Source of the DNA: Lichina pygmaea
Lineage: Eukaryota > Ascomycota > Lichinomycetes > Lichinales > Lichinaceae
Length of the DNA stretch: 64,000 nucleotides
Assembly: GCA_963422465.1 (NCBI GenBank)
Contig: OY730170.1
Span: forward strand, 1,550,001 to 1,614,000
Direction of reading: 5' to 3'
The position numbers were made by a program, and so were the translations under genes. Of this stretch, positions 1 through 10,748 are shown piece after piece. The first letter of the stretch is position 1. Every line of letters starts with the position of its first letter. A model generated the notes under the pieces. The model was not told the origin of the DNA and did not search any database. It was given only the letters and a program-made list of their open reading frames with translations.

Positions 1-2596
1 TGAAGTATAAGTCTAGAGGGGGTAGAAATAGTTCTGATTCAAGTAGGAAAATAGGAGTGGCTTTAAAGACACCTCCTATAGTTCTTAAACATTTATTTTG
101 GAAAGTAGATAATGAAATAATATTAGAGAGTTTCTTTTGGGGATTGAACCAGACTCCTACTGCATAACTAAGAAGAGATCTTAGTATAGCAGTGTAGACA
201 TGACGTGCTGTTAGGACTGGTAGTCCCCAAGTAGAGTAGGTTGTTCTGGATAAAGCTGAGAAATATTTGGAGACTTTCTGTGACATGATTTTTTGGTGTT
301 TTTTCCAGACAAGTTTTGAGTCAAAGTAAAGTCCCAAGATGCGCACTTCTTCTTTTGGTTGAAGTACCACTTCTCCAAGTCTTAGACTGAGCTGAAGATT
401 GTCTCTTCTTCTTCTAGAAAAATAGAGAAGTTCATACTTTTCAGGTGCAAACTTCATACCATGTTTTCTTGCCCAGTCCTGACATTTGGAATGTGTAGAC
501 TTCAACTTGAGAAGGTTGCTTTTCAAGGAGGAGGAGAATGCAAGAAGATTAGTGTCATCTGCAAAACCAAGTGCTGAAACTTCTTTCTCAGGGGTGTGTA
601 CAGTATTGTGCAGTTCTGAGATATAGAAAAGAAATAGAATAGGAGAGAAAGGTGATCCTTGAGGGACTCCACAGTATATAGGGAACTGGGGGGATTCTGA
701 GTCATCAAACACCAGAGAGGTAGTACGTGAAGTAGTGAAGGAAAAGATCCAGGATACAAACCACTTAGGAATCATTCTCTTAATCAGGATCTTTCTGAGA
801 ACTTCTGGCAAGACTCTGTCATAGACTCCAGAGATGTCTAGAGAGAGAAGACTAGCAACCATTCCTTCTTTCCAGATCTTTTCTACCTGGGAGGTCAGAA
901 GAAAAAGTGCTGATTCTGTTGATCTTCCTTTTCTGAATCCCATCTGGATTTCTGGCAAGAGATTTTCTTTCTCAGCTAGTTCACTTAGTCTTGCAGCTGC
1001 AATAGCTTCCATTAGCTTCCCAATTGTATTCAGGAGAGCTATAGAGCGCCATGCTTTTGCTTGACAGTAGGATCCCTTGCCAGGTTTCCTTAGGCAGATT
1101 GTCTTGGCTGACTTGTACCTGTCTGGAAAGTATTCCAGTCTCCAGCAAGCCTCCAAAACCTTAGCAATTCTTTTGTTGAAAGGGTCTCCCAGTGCTCTTA
1201 GAAATCCATTTGGTAGAGTATCTTGGCCTGGTGCTGAGAGAGGTTTTTTCTTCTTTAGAACCTCTTGTACTTCTTCCTTGGAGACTTCTTGGGATAGTTG
1301 CCATTCCTGGGTTTCTTCTGGCAGGTTCTGTTCCTCTGGCTCTGGCTGTAGGGGAAGAGGGAAGAATTGAGTCCTGAAAGCTTCTGTTTTCTCTTCAAAA
1401 GACTTTGCCAGCTGTCCTTGTTGTCCTATAAGTTCTGGGACTATTGGTAGGTCAGGAACTTTGCCGGCTTTTTCTTCTCCCTATTTGGCAATTCTCCAGT
1501 AGTCCTGGGTTTCTGCTAGCTGGTGGAGATGTGTTCTGAATGTCTTTCTTTTGGCTTGTCTGATCAGACTCTTTTTCTTTTTAGTTATCTCCTCTAGTCT
1601 GGTGGTTTCCTCTTGGCCTTGGAGTACTTTTCTTCTTACTTTTCTTTCCTCCTGGATTATTTCTTTGATTTCCTGGTTCCACTATGGTACTGCATACCTG
1701 GACTCTTTGCAAGGTTGGGTTGTCTTGTTTGCAGTTTCTTGGAGAGTTTTGTCCAGTCTTTCCAGGTAATCATTCACTTCTTTCTTGCTAGTAAGAGATG
1801 GAATAGGTGGTAGGTTATCAGCTTCTTGTCTTGCTTGACTAGCATCCAGAGTTCTCCAGTTCTTTTTGTCTGTTCTGGTTTTTCTTGGAGTCTCCAGACT
1901 GAGAATTGTGTGCACTGGTCTGTGGTCTGACCCTGTGTGGAATCTCATGTTAATTTGTGAGTAAATAAGAGAATTAAGTAAAGAACTTGAAATAAAAGAA
2001 AGATCAATTGCTGATGAAGGTGGTTCTAGAAGAGTTCTTGCTCTTGTTGGTGTGTAGGGAGCTATTGCCAGCTCTAGTCCCCATTTGTCTGTTAGGTTCT
2101 TGAAGGATAAGGCCAGTTCTGAGTATAGCTGGCTTGACTTTGACCAACTTGGGTGGTGGAGATTTGAGTCTGTCAGGAGAATATGTTCACCCTCTTTTTG
2201 GATAGCTTGTTCCAGTAGGTCTAGAAGAGTCTGAGCTGACTCTCTATAGTTCCTTTGGCTTGTGGGTGTGAAATAGAGGTTGTGGATCCAGAATGACTTT
2301 GTTTGAACTCTTATCTCCAAGGAGACTAGATCTTTACTCCAGAAAATTGGGCTTATAGATAACCGCAAAATTCTTCTGTTAACAAGAACAAGTGTTCTCC
2401 CTAGCTTCTGGCTTTGTAAAGGGTAGAAGGCTGAGACTGTTGTAGAGATGCTTGATTCTTGGTGGGGGTTTTTCCAGAGTTCTTGCAGAGTGATGATGTC
2501 CACTTCCTGTAGTCTAGGGTTTGCCAGTAGAAGTTCTTGGCATGTCTGGCTTTTCTGGACATTGTACTGGAGAAGGTTAAGTGTGGAGTAACTCAT
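1..2596 (-). pseudogene. LINE copy 1, ORF2 (endonuclease-reverse transcriptase), cut by the window start
   Basis: ORF2 of a Tad-like non-LTR retrotransposon. It starts at ATG 2596 with the apurinic-type endonuclease signature LLQYNVQKSQ. The motifs QELW, TDSNLHHPSW (about 2150) and GSDHRPVHT (about 1920) mark the endonuclease active-site blocks. The reverse transcriptase follows, with GVPQGSPFSP near 670 and the catalytic FADDTNLL near 560. Bases 1-350 encode the region after the palm, so base 1 is not the element end. The copy is dead: the conserved tryptophan after the endonuclease (VPWW in copy 2) is a TAG stop at about 1682, and more stops and shifts break the RT. ORF1 ends at the ORF2 start in a TAATG stop-start overlap. 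I am sure of the class; assignment to the Tad clade is from family resemblance. Confidence 0.85.
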
Positions 2597-3739
2597 TAAT
2601 CCTCTTGGCTAGAGTCTTCCAAGATCTCAGTAGCTTTTTTTCTGGGTATGTTGATTTGGAACTCTGAGTTCTGTGCAAGTGGGAAAGTGGGGAGCTGAGT
2701 GTTCAGTCTTGAGCTTGAGCATGCTCTTAGTACTTCCCCTTGTTTTCTTTTCTTAGCTTCTTGTCTGTCTTGTAGACTTGGCTCTTTTTCTTGTGTTGAG
2801 GGAGTCTGAGGTAGAGCTAGTCTGGGAGCTATTGTGTACCTCCCTGGTCTTGCTAGCCATACCTCTCTTGCTTTCTGGATTGCTTCCTGTTTTTTCTGGC
2901 AGGACTTTGACCAGGCTGGGTGGTTTCCCTTGCAGTTTGCACATTTTGGTGTTAGAGTTTCTGGAGAAGTCTGGCAGTCTCTTCTGGTATGCTTTCCTCC
3001 ACAGGCTGTGCACTGGGCTTGGGCTTGGCAAGTGCGTGCTTGGTGTCCAAACCTAGCACATTTGTAGCACTGGGTGACTGATGTTGCTAGCAGGGCTGGT
3101 TCTACTTCATGTAGAGTGTATCCTAGAACTACTCCTTTCTCAATTAGGAGGTTTGCTTGCTCTGGGGTGGCTAGATCCAGATGTAGAGATGTGACTGGCT
3201 TCTGGAGGAGTTTGGCTTTTCTGGACTAGTAGGTTCTTAGGATGTTGACCTTACTTTCCATCCCAGGGTTTTGGGAGAAGATTGTCTTTTTTGTTTCCTC
3301 CAGGTTTTCTGGCTTGAAGTCTTTTGTCTGCACCCTATGGACTAGCACTGGAAAGATTCTGGGTGATATCTTGGCCTCTGCTGTAAAGACAGCTGGGATC
3401 CAGTCCTTGTTTTCCTCTAGCTGGGTCTTGGCTTGAGGAGTTTCCAGAGAGATTATAATATCTCCTGAGGGTAGTTTTCTGGCTGCTCTTATTTCTTTTT
3501 GGCAGGAGAGTGGTGTTTTCTTCTTGAGAGCTTCCATGAGCTGGGCTGGTGTTCTGTTTGCTAACTGGCCAGTCTGAGTTCCAGGTCTGATAGTGATTTC
3601 ACTGTGGATTCTGGTTGGAACAGGGATTTCCTGTCCTACTGTTTTCTGGGCTGCCTGAGCATATGTTGGCTTGGTGTTTTGTTTTTGGACTTGTTTCTCA
3701 ATACTGTCCAGTCTCTCAAGTATCTTCTGGAGACTCTGG
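2597..3739 (-). pseudogene. LINE copy 1, ORF1 C-terminal part (gag-like, CCHC knuckles)
   Basis: C-terminal part of the LINE nucleic-acid-binding protein. Three zinc knuckles run in order between about 3073 and 2889: CYKCARFGHQARTC, then CTACGGKHTRRDC, then CANCKGNHPAWSKSC. This trio is usual in ORF1 of fungal and insect LINEs. The frame is broken by stops (for example near 3230) and is cut at 3739 by gypsy element A, whose TSD (TCTGG) is repeated at 16606-16610. The N-terminal part of the same ORF lies beyond the insertion at 16611-16870. Confidence 0.8.
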
Positions 3740-4166
3740 TGTTAAGGCCTAGGCCGGAACAGCCCAGGTAAGCGAGGGAGAAGTGTTAGTCATGCGGAAC
3801 AACATCCAACCGATCCGGTGGACAAGCAAGAGCTAAGCGAGGAGCTCGTCCGGTGGACGAGCAGGAGCTAAGTGAGGAGCTTGTCCGGTGGACAAGCAGG
3901 AGCTAAGCGAGGAGCTTGTCCGGTGGACGAGCAGGAGCTAAGCGAGGAGCTTGTCCGGTGGACAAGCAGGAGCTAAGTGAGGAGCTTGTCCACGCAAAAG
4001 GATGATACCCCTTGAGGAGACCCCCCCCTTGGGGCATCTGTATAAAGACCCCCAAAGAGTCCGGAGGGATTAGCTCTCCAGGCTGAACACATGCAAGCAA
4101 TACAAACCCATCGTACAGAGACAATAGCACAGGAGAGTTATCCCACCTGTCTATTCCTCTACCAAG
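3740..4166 (+). repeat. 5' LTR of element A, left part
   Basis: First 427 bases of the 501-bp 5' LTR of element A, cut at 4166 by element B. It holds the 35-bp minisatellite (3819-3993), a TATA box TATAAAG at 4041 and the word AGGCTGAA at 4080-4087, complementary to the sequence just inside the element (see findings). The remaining 74 bases are at 10637-10710. Confidence 0.93.
3819..3993 (+). repeat. 35-bp minisatellite in the LTR of element A (5 units)
   Basis: Five tandem 35-bp units in the U3 part of the LTR, each with inverted arms GGACAAG / CTTGTCC. Units differ mainly by C/T and G/A. The 3' LTR has five units too (16180-16354); element C LTRs have different numbers. Confidence 0.9.
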
Positions 4167-4710
4167 TGTTGCGGTCCGTACCGTACCGTCCTATCCGAGT
4201 ATAGGATTAGGGCGAGAGGTGGAAGGTGGGTTGGTTCTCGCAGGAGAGGAGTGTCAAGGAGTGCGAAGGGGTTTGGTGGAATGTGGTGGTGGTGACACCT
4301 GATCAACAGCTTCGTACAAAAGGATTGTATTGAAGTAGATCTAGTTGTCTGGATCACAACATGAGTTGAAGATGATCGTTCCATAGGGGAACTATCGCCT
4401 GGCTATATAGTGCCCAGTTTGTGAGCAGAGTGAGCTCTGCTCACTTTGCTCACTTTTCATGCACGCTGCGGTGAGCTGGGTGAGCTCTGCTCACTTTGCT
4501 CACTTTTCATGCACGCTGCGGCGAGCTGGGTGAGCTCTGCTCACTTTGCTCACTTGTTCGTGCATATGCATGCTGCGGCAAGCACCCCCTGGTTTGTCTC
4601 GCCGGTCACGTGACCGGTTCCCGTGTCACACTGTCTGGTACTTCTGTCCAGTATCCTGTCTGCTGCTTTCTGTGAGTATATAAAGACTGTGTTCCTCCTG
4701 GGTCGTAACA
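4167..4710 (-). repeat. 3' LTR of element B
   Basis: 544-bp LTR with TG...CA ends. It holds GTGAGC/GCTCAC inverted-repeat minisatellite units (about 4418-4560), the sense TATA-like CTATATAG (about 4402) and an opposite-strand TATA box at 4677-4685. The polypurine tract lies just inside (complement of 4711-4726, reading GGAGAGGAGGATAG in element sense). Confidence 0.93.
4677..4685 (+). promoter_or_regulatory. Antisense TATA box in the 3' LTR of element B
   Basis: TATATAAAG on the plus strand, 69 bp upstream of the antisense ATG at 4754. The same word is in the other LTR (10598-10606). The position suggests that the 3' LTR drives the antisense ORF. This is inference; no transcript evidence is available. 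Confidence 0.5.
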
Positions 4711-4753
4711 CTATCCTCCTCTCCATCTTTCATCATCTTGATGAAATCTGGTC

Positions 4754-5158
4754 ATGCCTCCAAAGTCACGTGCGACTATTAGCCGAACTCAGCTGGCTGC
4801 TCAAATCCGCGATCAGGGTTTTGTTTTGCGTACGCCCTGCAACTTTTGTGTTCTCCGTGGTCGTCCGTGCTTCCAGATGCCGGGAGAAGACGATAAGTTG
4901 AAATGTGCTGCGTGCACTCAGCGCAGAAGGTCTTGTGTCTCTGTGTCCTGGGAATCTTTGAACATGTCCCGGGACAACCTCTGTAAGGATGTTGCCGCTG
5001 ACAAGGCAACACGTGATGCACTCTTTGAACAACTTGCCACAGTGCAGGCTTGTCTGTCTCGGAAGCGAAAGGTGTTGGAGGGTGCCGAGGTCCGTGCGAG
5101 GCAGAAGCTTCAGTGCTTGGTGAAAGAGATGGAGTCGGATGGCGAGGATTTGACTTGA
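4754..5158 (+). CDS. Antisense ORF of element B: Zn2Cys6-like small protein
   Basis: 134-residue open frame between the 3' LTR and the end of pol, on the strand opposite to gag-pol. It ends 38 bp short of the pol stop at 5196, so the two face tail to tail. Its six cysteines C29, C32, C39, C51, C54 and C61 give C-x2-C-x6-C-x11-C-x2-C-x6-C, which fits the fungal Zn2Cys6 binuclear cluster rule (x2, x6, x5-12, x2, x6-8). Basic residues RRR sit between the last two cysteines. Residues 75-125 are charged and helix-prone. It lacks the usual CRxRKxKC wording, so DNA binding is uncertain. Element A has an antisense ORF of the same design in the same place. It may be an element-encoded regulator; it could also be a chance open frame, but the shared spacing argues against that. 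Confidence 0.6.
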   Translation: MPPKSRATISRTQLAAQIRDQGFVLRTPCNFCVLRGRPCFQMPGEDDKLKCAACTQRRRSCVSVSWESLNMSRDNLCKDVAADKATRDALFEQLATVQACLSRKRKVLEGAEVRARQKLQCLVKEMESDGEDLT

Positions 5159-5195
5159 TCAGTCATTGACGTGTCCTTCCTGCAGGCCGAGCTGT

Positions 5196-8100
5196 TCAGT
5201 CCTGCTCCTGCCAAAACTGTCGCAGAAGAAGCTGGCAGTTCGCGAGGTTCTTGAGTGGTTCCCAGGTATTTTCTGAGTCTGGGTATCCTTTCCACTTGAC
5301 GAGGTATTGCTGACCTTCCCTAGCCAGGATCTGTTCAACCTCAAACTCTTGTTCTTCTTCGGGTTGGTAATAGAATGTTTCCTGCAAGGGTGTGCTCTGG
5401 TCGGCTGGTTCAATCATTGATATATGAAAGTTTGGGTGTACCCGAGCGTCTTTCGGTAGTCGCAGTCTGATGTTGACTGGTCCGGTTTTTTCTTCGACTG
5501 AAAATGGTCTGACCTTGACATAGTCCAGTTTCTTTGTTCTTGGTTTCTTTGTTTTCCAATTTCTTGTGAGGAGGTAGACTTTATCCCCCTTCTTTAGCTG
5601 AGGTGCCATTTTCGATTTCTTGTCCATTTGACGTTGCATTCTTTCTGAGGTCTCTTGAAGGTAGTGCCTCATCATCGTGTGCGTTTGTCGTAGGAGCTTG
5701 TCGTGTTGGAGTGCTTTCTCTGTGTTTGGTGAAGCTCTGCTTGGCATCCCGATGTTCGCATGTTGTCCAAAATTGGCAAAAAATAGCGATTCCTTTGTTG
5801 AGTCTGATCTGTGCTGGTTGATTGCCAGCTGTGCCACCGGTAATAACTGTACCCAATTGCTGTGGGTCTTGTTGATGTAATGCTGTAAGTAAGTCTCCAG
5901 GACTTGGTTCGCTCGCTCTGTCTGGCCGTCAGTTCGTGGGTGATAGGCCGTAGACATTTTGGGTTTTGTTCCTATGGCTGCACTGATTGTCTTCCAGTAG
6001 TTGGATGTGAAGAGTTTGTCTCTGTCTGTAATGATCGTGATCGGAACTCCGTGGTCTCTGACCAATCTGTCCAGTAAAAGGTGTCCCAACTGTTCTGCTG
6101 TGTGGGTTTCCTTGAATGGTACTGCTATTAGATATTTTGTGAATCTGTCCACTATCACCATAATCAAGTCGTAGGTGATTCCTGTGACTGGGTCTTTGGA
6201 CTTGGGTAGCTTTGTGATGAAGTCCATTGACATGTCTTCCCACAGGCCTTTCGGTATCGTGTTCGGGTGTCCTTCTCCGTATAGCTTATGTCTTCCATGT
6301 TTGTTTTTCTGGCATAGTAGACACTTGCTGATGTAGTTTGTGACATGTTGTCAGAGGTTAATGACATTGTTCCCTGCCTGTTGGATAAGGTCTGTGGTCT
6401 TGGAGATTCCTGGGTGACTGTGTGCTGGGTTATCATGGTAGTTCCTTATTAGTTCTTCAGTGTCTTCTGCCGTGAGCTTGTTGATCTGTGGCTGGGGCAC
6501 CAGGTTTCCTTGCTGGTCCTGCTGTAAGATTGTTTCTTGGCGTTCATCATCTTCCATGTGGTCTTTTCGTCAGCTTAGTGCGTCTGCTCTCCTATTGTCT
6601 TGTCCAGGGATGTACAAGATCTTGAACTTGTGTTGCCCTAGGAGTTCAGCCCATCTGACTTGCCGTCTGTTCAGCTTCTTGGTTGTCGTGAACGTTGTCA
6701 GATTCTTGTGGTCTGTGAGAATGGTGAGTTCAGAACTGCTTTCCGCGTACACTCTCCAGTGTTCGAGTGTGTTGACGACTGCCAGTAGCTCTTTATCGTG
6801 GATATCATAGTTTCGTTCCGCTTGTGTCATCTTTCGTGAGTAGTAGGCAACTGGGTGCCACTTGCCGTCTGCCTGTTGGCATAGACATGCTCCCACTGCC
6901 TGATCTGAAGTGTCTGTCTCGATTCGTGTCGGTTGGCCTGTCTTGAAGTTGAGGAGAACTGGTTCCTTGGCGCAAGTGTCCTTGAGCTGTTGGAATGCTT
7001 TTTGTTGTCTCTCCGTCCACCGGTACTCCACGTCCTTCTTCGTGAGTTCTGTCAGTGGTGTTGCCATCTGTGAGTAGTTCTTGATGAACTGTCGGTTGAA
7101 GTTGGCAAATCCTAGGAAAGCTTGTACTTCCTTAACTGATGTCGGTGTTGGCTATTGCTGAATCACTTTGATTTTCTCAGAGTCAATCTTGATCCCTTCA
7201 ATCCCTATGATGTATCCAAGGAATTCAACTTCCGGTTTGTTGAACTCGCATTTCTTCGGGTTGAGCTTGAGCCCTGCCTCTTGTAGGCATCGTAGAACAT
7301 CCTTCACATGTTTGGTATGTTCCTGTTGCGTGTTCAAGTAGACAAGAATGTTGTCCAGGTAGGCGATAGCTGTTTGGTCCAGGTGTGCTCTGATGATGTT
7401 GTTGATCAATGCTTGACATGTTGCTGGTGCGTTTGTGAGTCTGAATGGCATAACCAGATACTCGTAGTGTCCGTATCAGGTTCTGAAGGCTGTCTTCCAT
7501 TCTTCTCCTTTTTTCATGCGTATCAGGTTGTATGCTCCTTTCAAGTCCAGCTTGGTAAAGATTGTAGCTTGGCTGATCCTGTCTTGCAATTTGTTCGCAT
7601 TTGGCAGTGGATATCAATTCTTGATAGTAATGTTGTTGAGTTTCCTGTAATCCACACAAAGTCGAAGACTTCCATCTTTCTTTGGTGCAAATAGTATCGG
7701 GTATCCTGCTGGCGATTGAGATTCTTGAATGAAACCCTTTTTCAGGTTTTCCTCCAGGTACTCGCGAAGTACTTGGAGCTCTTTCTCTGATAACTGGTAA
7801 ATTGGTCCAAATCCTGGCTCCGTCCCTGGTTGCAACTTGATCTCATGATCCCAAGGTTGGTGCTTAGGCAACACTGCTGTTGTTGTCTCTTCCTGAAAGA
7901 GGTTATCATACCCAGGTCAGTACTCTTCAGAGATCTCCAGAGGGTTAACAACTTCCTCTCTCTTCATCTCTGACTGTTTGGCCACCTGGTTCCGGGGTGT
8001 GCCTGTCAAGGTGGACCTCTTCTTTTGAGAGTCGTCCTTTCTGTCAGTGAGGTTCCACTGAGGACTCCTTCCCTTATCTGTCCACGCCTTCTGCGGCTGG

Positions 8101-8576
8101 TAACAGGTCCGAGCTGTGTTGTTAGTGCAGTTCCTAAACGTGAGTACTCCTGTCTTCCAGTTAACAACTGGGTTGTGCTTCTTTAGCCAAGGCATCCCCA
8201 AGTAGATATCCTGAGTGGCCAACTCGACAATATCAAGGTGGATCCTTTCAGCATGGTGTCTGGTAACTATTTCCATTGGCTGTGTCTCATGGCAGACTAG
8301 CTCTGTCTGTCCATTTGCCATCGCAAGCTGATAGGGCTGCTGCTTGCGTCTCCTTCCAGTGCCAAGGGTATCGTAAAGTTGTCTTGAAATGTAGTTCCCA
8401 CTGGCTCCAGAGTCAACAAGTGCGTATGTCCGTATCGGCGTGTTGGCGTATAGTGACACAGGCAATCGCAGGTGCTTTGTGTTGCTAGGGGTCATGTTGT
8501 TGAGCTCCCGATGTCGCCCCTTGACAAGGGAGTTCAGTCTTTTCCTGATTGAAGTGTCTTTCCACTGACTGGGCAA
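5196..8576 (-). pseudogene. Element B pol region: protease, RT, RNase H, integrase, chromodomain
   Basis: Pol part of fossil element B in several open stretches. The protease motif ALVDSGASGNYISRQ is near 8400. The RT covers 7150-7880 (VKNGF-type [18 protein letters not shown] and the YLDN active-site block). RNase H is at 6570-7067 (ETDTSDQAVGACLC, LTDHKNLTTF). The integrase core is at 5400-6240 ([26 protein letters not shown]). The chromodomain, [20 protein letters not shown] then TWEP, is near 5220-5320. A chromodomain at the integrase end defines chromoviruses and is thought to guide insertion to heterochromatin. Broken. Confidence 0.88.
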
Positions 8577-9118
8577 TGGGTCCAGCTATTCCCATCAGTC
8601 CTGAGGAATCCATTCATGAATTTGTCTTGCTGATGCTTGTCACATCCAGGCTTGAGGCAGTACTGCCAATTGTTGACGTAGCAGTTGTGGTTGTTGCCTT
8701 GCTGTAGGAACATGAGGTGTTTGTGCCAATCATGTGTGTGCCCGGGGAATGCGGTGTGTTGGCGTTTGTCCCAAAGATGGATCTCACACGCATCCTTCTC
8801 GCAATTGACCCAATGCTTGTGGCAGGTGGCGTGGTAGGGTGAATGTCCTCCGTACCTCCGTAGTTGTTTGTGGTAGGTGCAGTAGTGCCTCGTGCAAAAC
8901 CTCCACTGTAGTTCACCATGCTGTAGATTTTGTGGGTCCATGCTGTAAGCATAGCTTCCTTGTGGTATTTCTTCTTTGATAGACGTGGGTTTGTCTCGGT
9001 CCCCATCAGAGGTGGTTAAGGGCTCCTGTCCCTTGTCCTGACCTGTTAGTTCTGGTAGGTCCTTGCCTCCTGATGTTGCCAGTTGGTGGGCTGCTTCCAA
9101 TATCTGATTGTAGTCGTC

Positions 9119-10033
9119 CTATTGTTTGAGGGATAGCTGAGCCTCTCCTGGTGGGTCCTCTGGCTTGATGACATTCCAGTCTCCGTCGAGCGTATTAAGT
9201 TGCTGTCGGTGCACCTTGTTCTTTGAATGACAGTCTTTCGCCATGTGGCCTAGCTTGCCACAGGCATAGCACTTCAGTGCTTTCCCCTTTTTGTTGTTCC
9301 CTCCCCTCGTGAACCTTCCCTTGTGGTGGACTGCATCCAGTTCCATGGGTGCATAGCCATATGGATCATGTGGTGGTGCCTTGTTAGGCGGCTTGTAGTG
9401 GTTGCTCACATGCCATGCGGGGTGGCTGTATCCTCTGTCATGGCGTTTCTCCATCGCTCGCTCGAATAGTTTGTCATCAATGTTGATTGCTTGTGCAATC
9501 AGTTCGTCCAGTGTGTTGACTGCTCGTCCGTCAAAGGTGATTTCATCCTTCATGTTTTCCTTGAGTCCACGTCAGTACATGACCATCAGGGTGTTGTTGT
9601 CCCAGTCAGTCAGTACTGAGTATTGTTTGAACTGCGTGGTGTACTCTGCAGCTGAGTGTTGTTGTTTGATGTGCTGGATCATTCGTATAGCCACTTTGTC
9701 TTTGTTAGATGGTCCAAGGATCCTTTTGATCTTGTCCTTGAATTGTGTCCATTTTGTCATCTATTCTGTTGTGCTGTTGTGGTCTCTGTTTCCTGAGAGA
9801 TGTTTGTTGACGTAGGGCTTGATCCATTGATAGGCATTGCCTCTCATGTAAGTGGTTGCAAAGAGGGGCCACTTTTCCTTAGGCAGCCTTGTCTCTGGTT
9901 GGAATTGAAAGTAGACTTGGAGTTGCATGAGCCAGTCGTCGACCTTGTTTCTTTCACCGTAGAACAGGTCTGGCTTGGCGACGCTAATCTTTCCATCTGG
10001 GAAGTTGGGGTTGGTTGCTCCTGAGGTACTCAT
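9119..10033 (-). pseudogene. Element B gag region
   Basis: Gag of fossil element B. It starts at ATG 10033 (MSTSGATNPNF), only 18 nt inside the 5' LTR, which leaves almost no leader. The retrotransposon gag block (DDWLMQLQVYFQFQPE, then TQFKQYSVLTDW) and the zinc knuckle CYACGKLGHMAKDC (about 9240-9280) are clear. Broken into open pieces. Confidence 0.85.
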
Positions 10034-10051
10034 CCTTGAGGGTCTTCAAAG

Positions 10052-10631
10052 TGTTGCGGTCTGTACTGTACTGTCCTATCCGAGTATAGGATTAGGGCAA
10101 GAGGTGGAAGGCAGGTTGGTTCTCGCAGGAGAGGAGTGTCAAGGAGCGCGAAGGGGTTTGGTGGAACGTGGTGGTGGTGACACCTGATCAACAGCTTCGT
10201 ACAAAAGGATTGTATTGAAGTAGATCTAGTTGTCTGGATCACAACATGAGTTGAAGACGATTGTTCCATAGGGGAACTATCGCCTGGCTATATAGTGCCC
10301 AGTTTGTGAGCAGAGTGAGCTCTGCTCACTTTGCTCACTCGGTGAGATAAGTGAGCTCTGCTCACTTTGCTCACTTTTCATGCATGCTGCGGTGAGCTGG
10401 GTGAGCTCTGCTCACTTTGCTCACTTTTCATGCACGCTGCGGCGAGCTGGGTGAGCTCTGCTCACTTTGCTCACTTGTTCGTGCATATGCATGCTGCGGC
10501 GAGCACCCCCTGGTTTGTCTCACCGGTCACGTGACCGGTTCCCGTGTCACGCTGTCTGGTACTTCTGTCCAGTATCCTGTCTGCTGCTTTCTGTGAGTAT
10601 ATAAAGACCGTGTTCCTCCTGGGTCGTAACA
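10052..10631 (-). repeat. 5' LTR of element B
   Basis: 580-bp partner of the LTR at 4167-4710, with 36 extra bases in the GTGAGC minisatellite. TATA-like CTATATAG is at 10288-10295. TTGAAGAC (10251-10258) lies 37 nt downstream of it in element sense and can pair with the sequence just inside the LTR. Confidence 0.93.
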
Positions 10632-10636
10632 CCAAG

Positions 10637-10710
10637 TCCCTGTCTAGAACCCACCCCACAAGGCAACAGACTGTACCAGTTTCTGTGTGAACCCGGCCCA
10701 GCCTTTAACA
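10637..10710 (+). repeat. 5' LTR of element A, right part
   Basis: Last 74 bases of the 5' LTR of A, resuming after element B and its TSD, and ending CCTTTAACA. The next bases GTTTCAGCCT form the presumed primer-binding site. Confidence 0.92.
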
Positions 10711-10748
10711 GTTTCAGCCTCTAACGTACAGGACACTGACTTGATACG

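Larger units (their letters stand above)
4167..10631 (-). mobile_element. Gypsy element B: chromovirus fossil inserted in the 5' LTR of A
   Basis: Second Ty3/Gypsy chromovirus family, minus strand. LTRs are 4167-4710 (3') and 10052-10631 (5'); in element sense they begin TGTTACGACCC and end CCGCAACA. The TSD CCAAG is at 4162-4166 and 10632-10636. Reading right to left: gag, CCHC knuckle, protease, RT, RNase H, integrase, chromodomain, then an antisense ORF before the 3' LTR. Broken, about ten breaks in gag-pol. The LTRs differ by one extra minisatellite stretch (36 bp) and scattered transitions. It is younger than A because it interrupts A. Confidence 0.94.

Noticed and set aside
10711-10728. 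tRNA primer-binding site in element A
   Set aside because: No TGG-starting complement to a tRNA 3' end directly after the LTR; the self-complementary word fits better.
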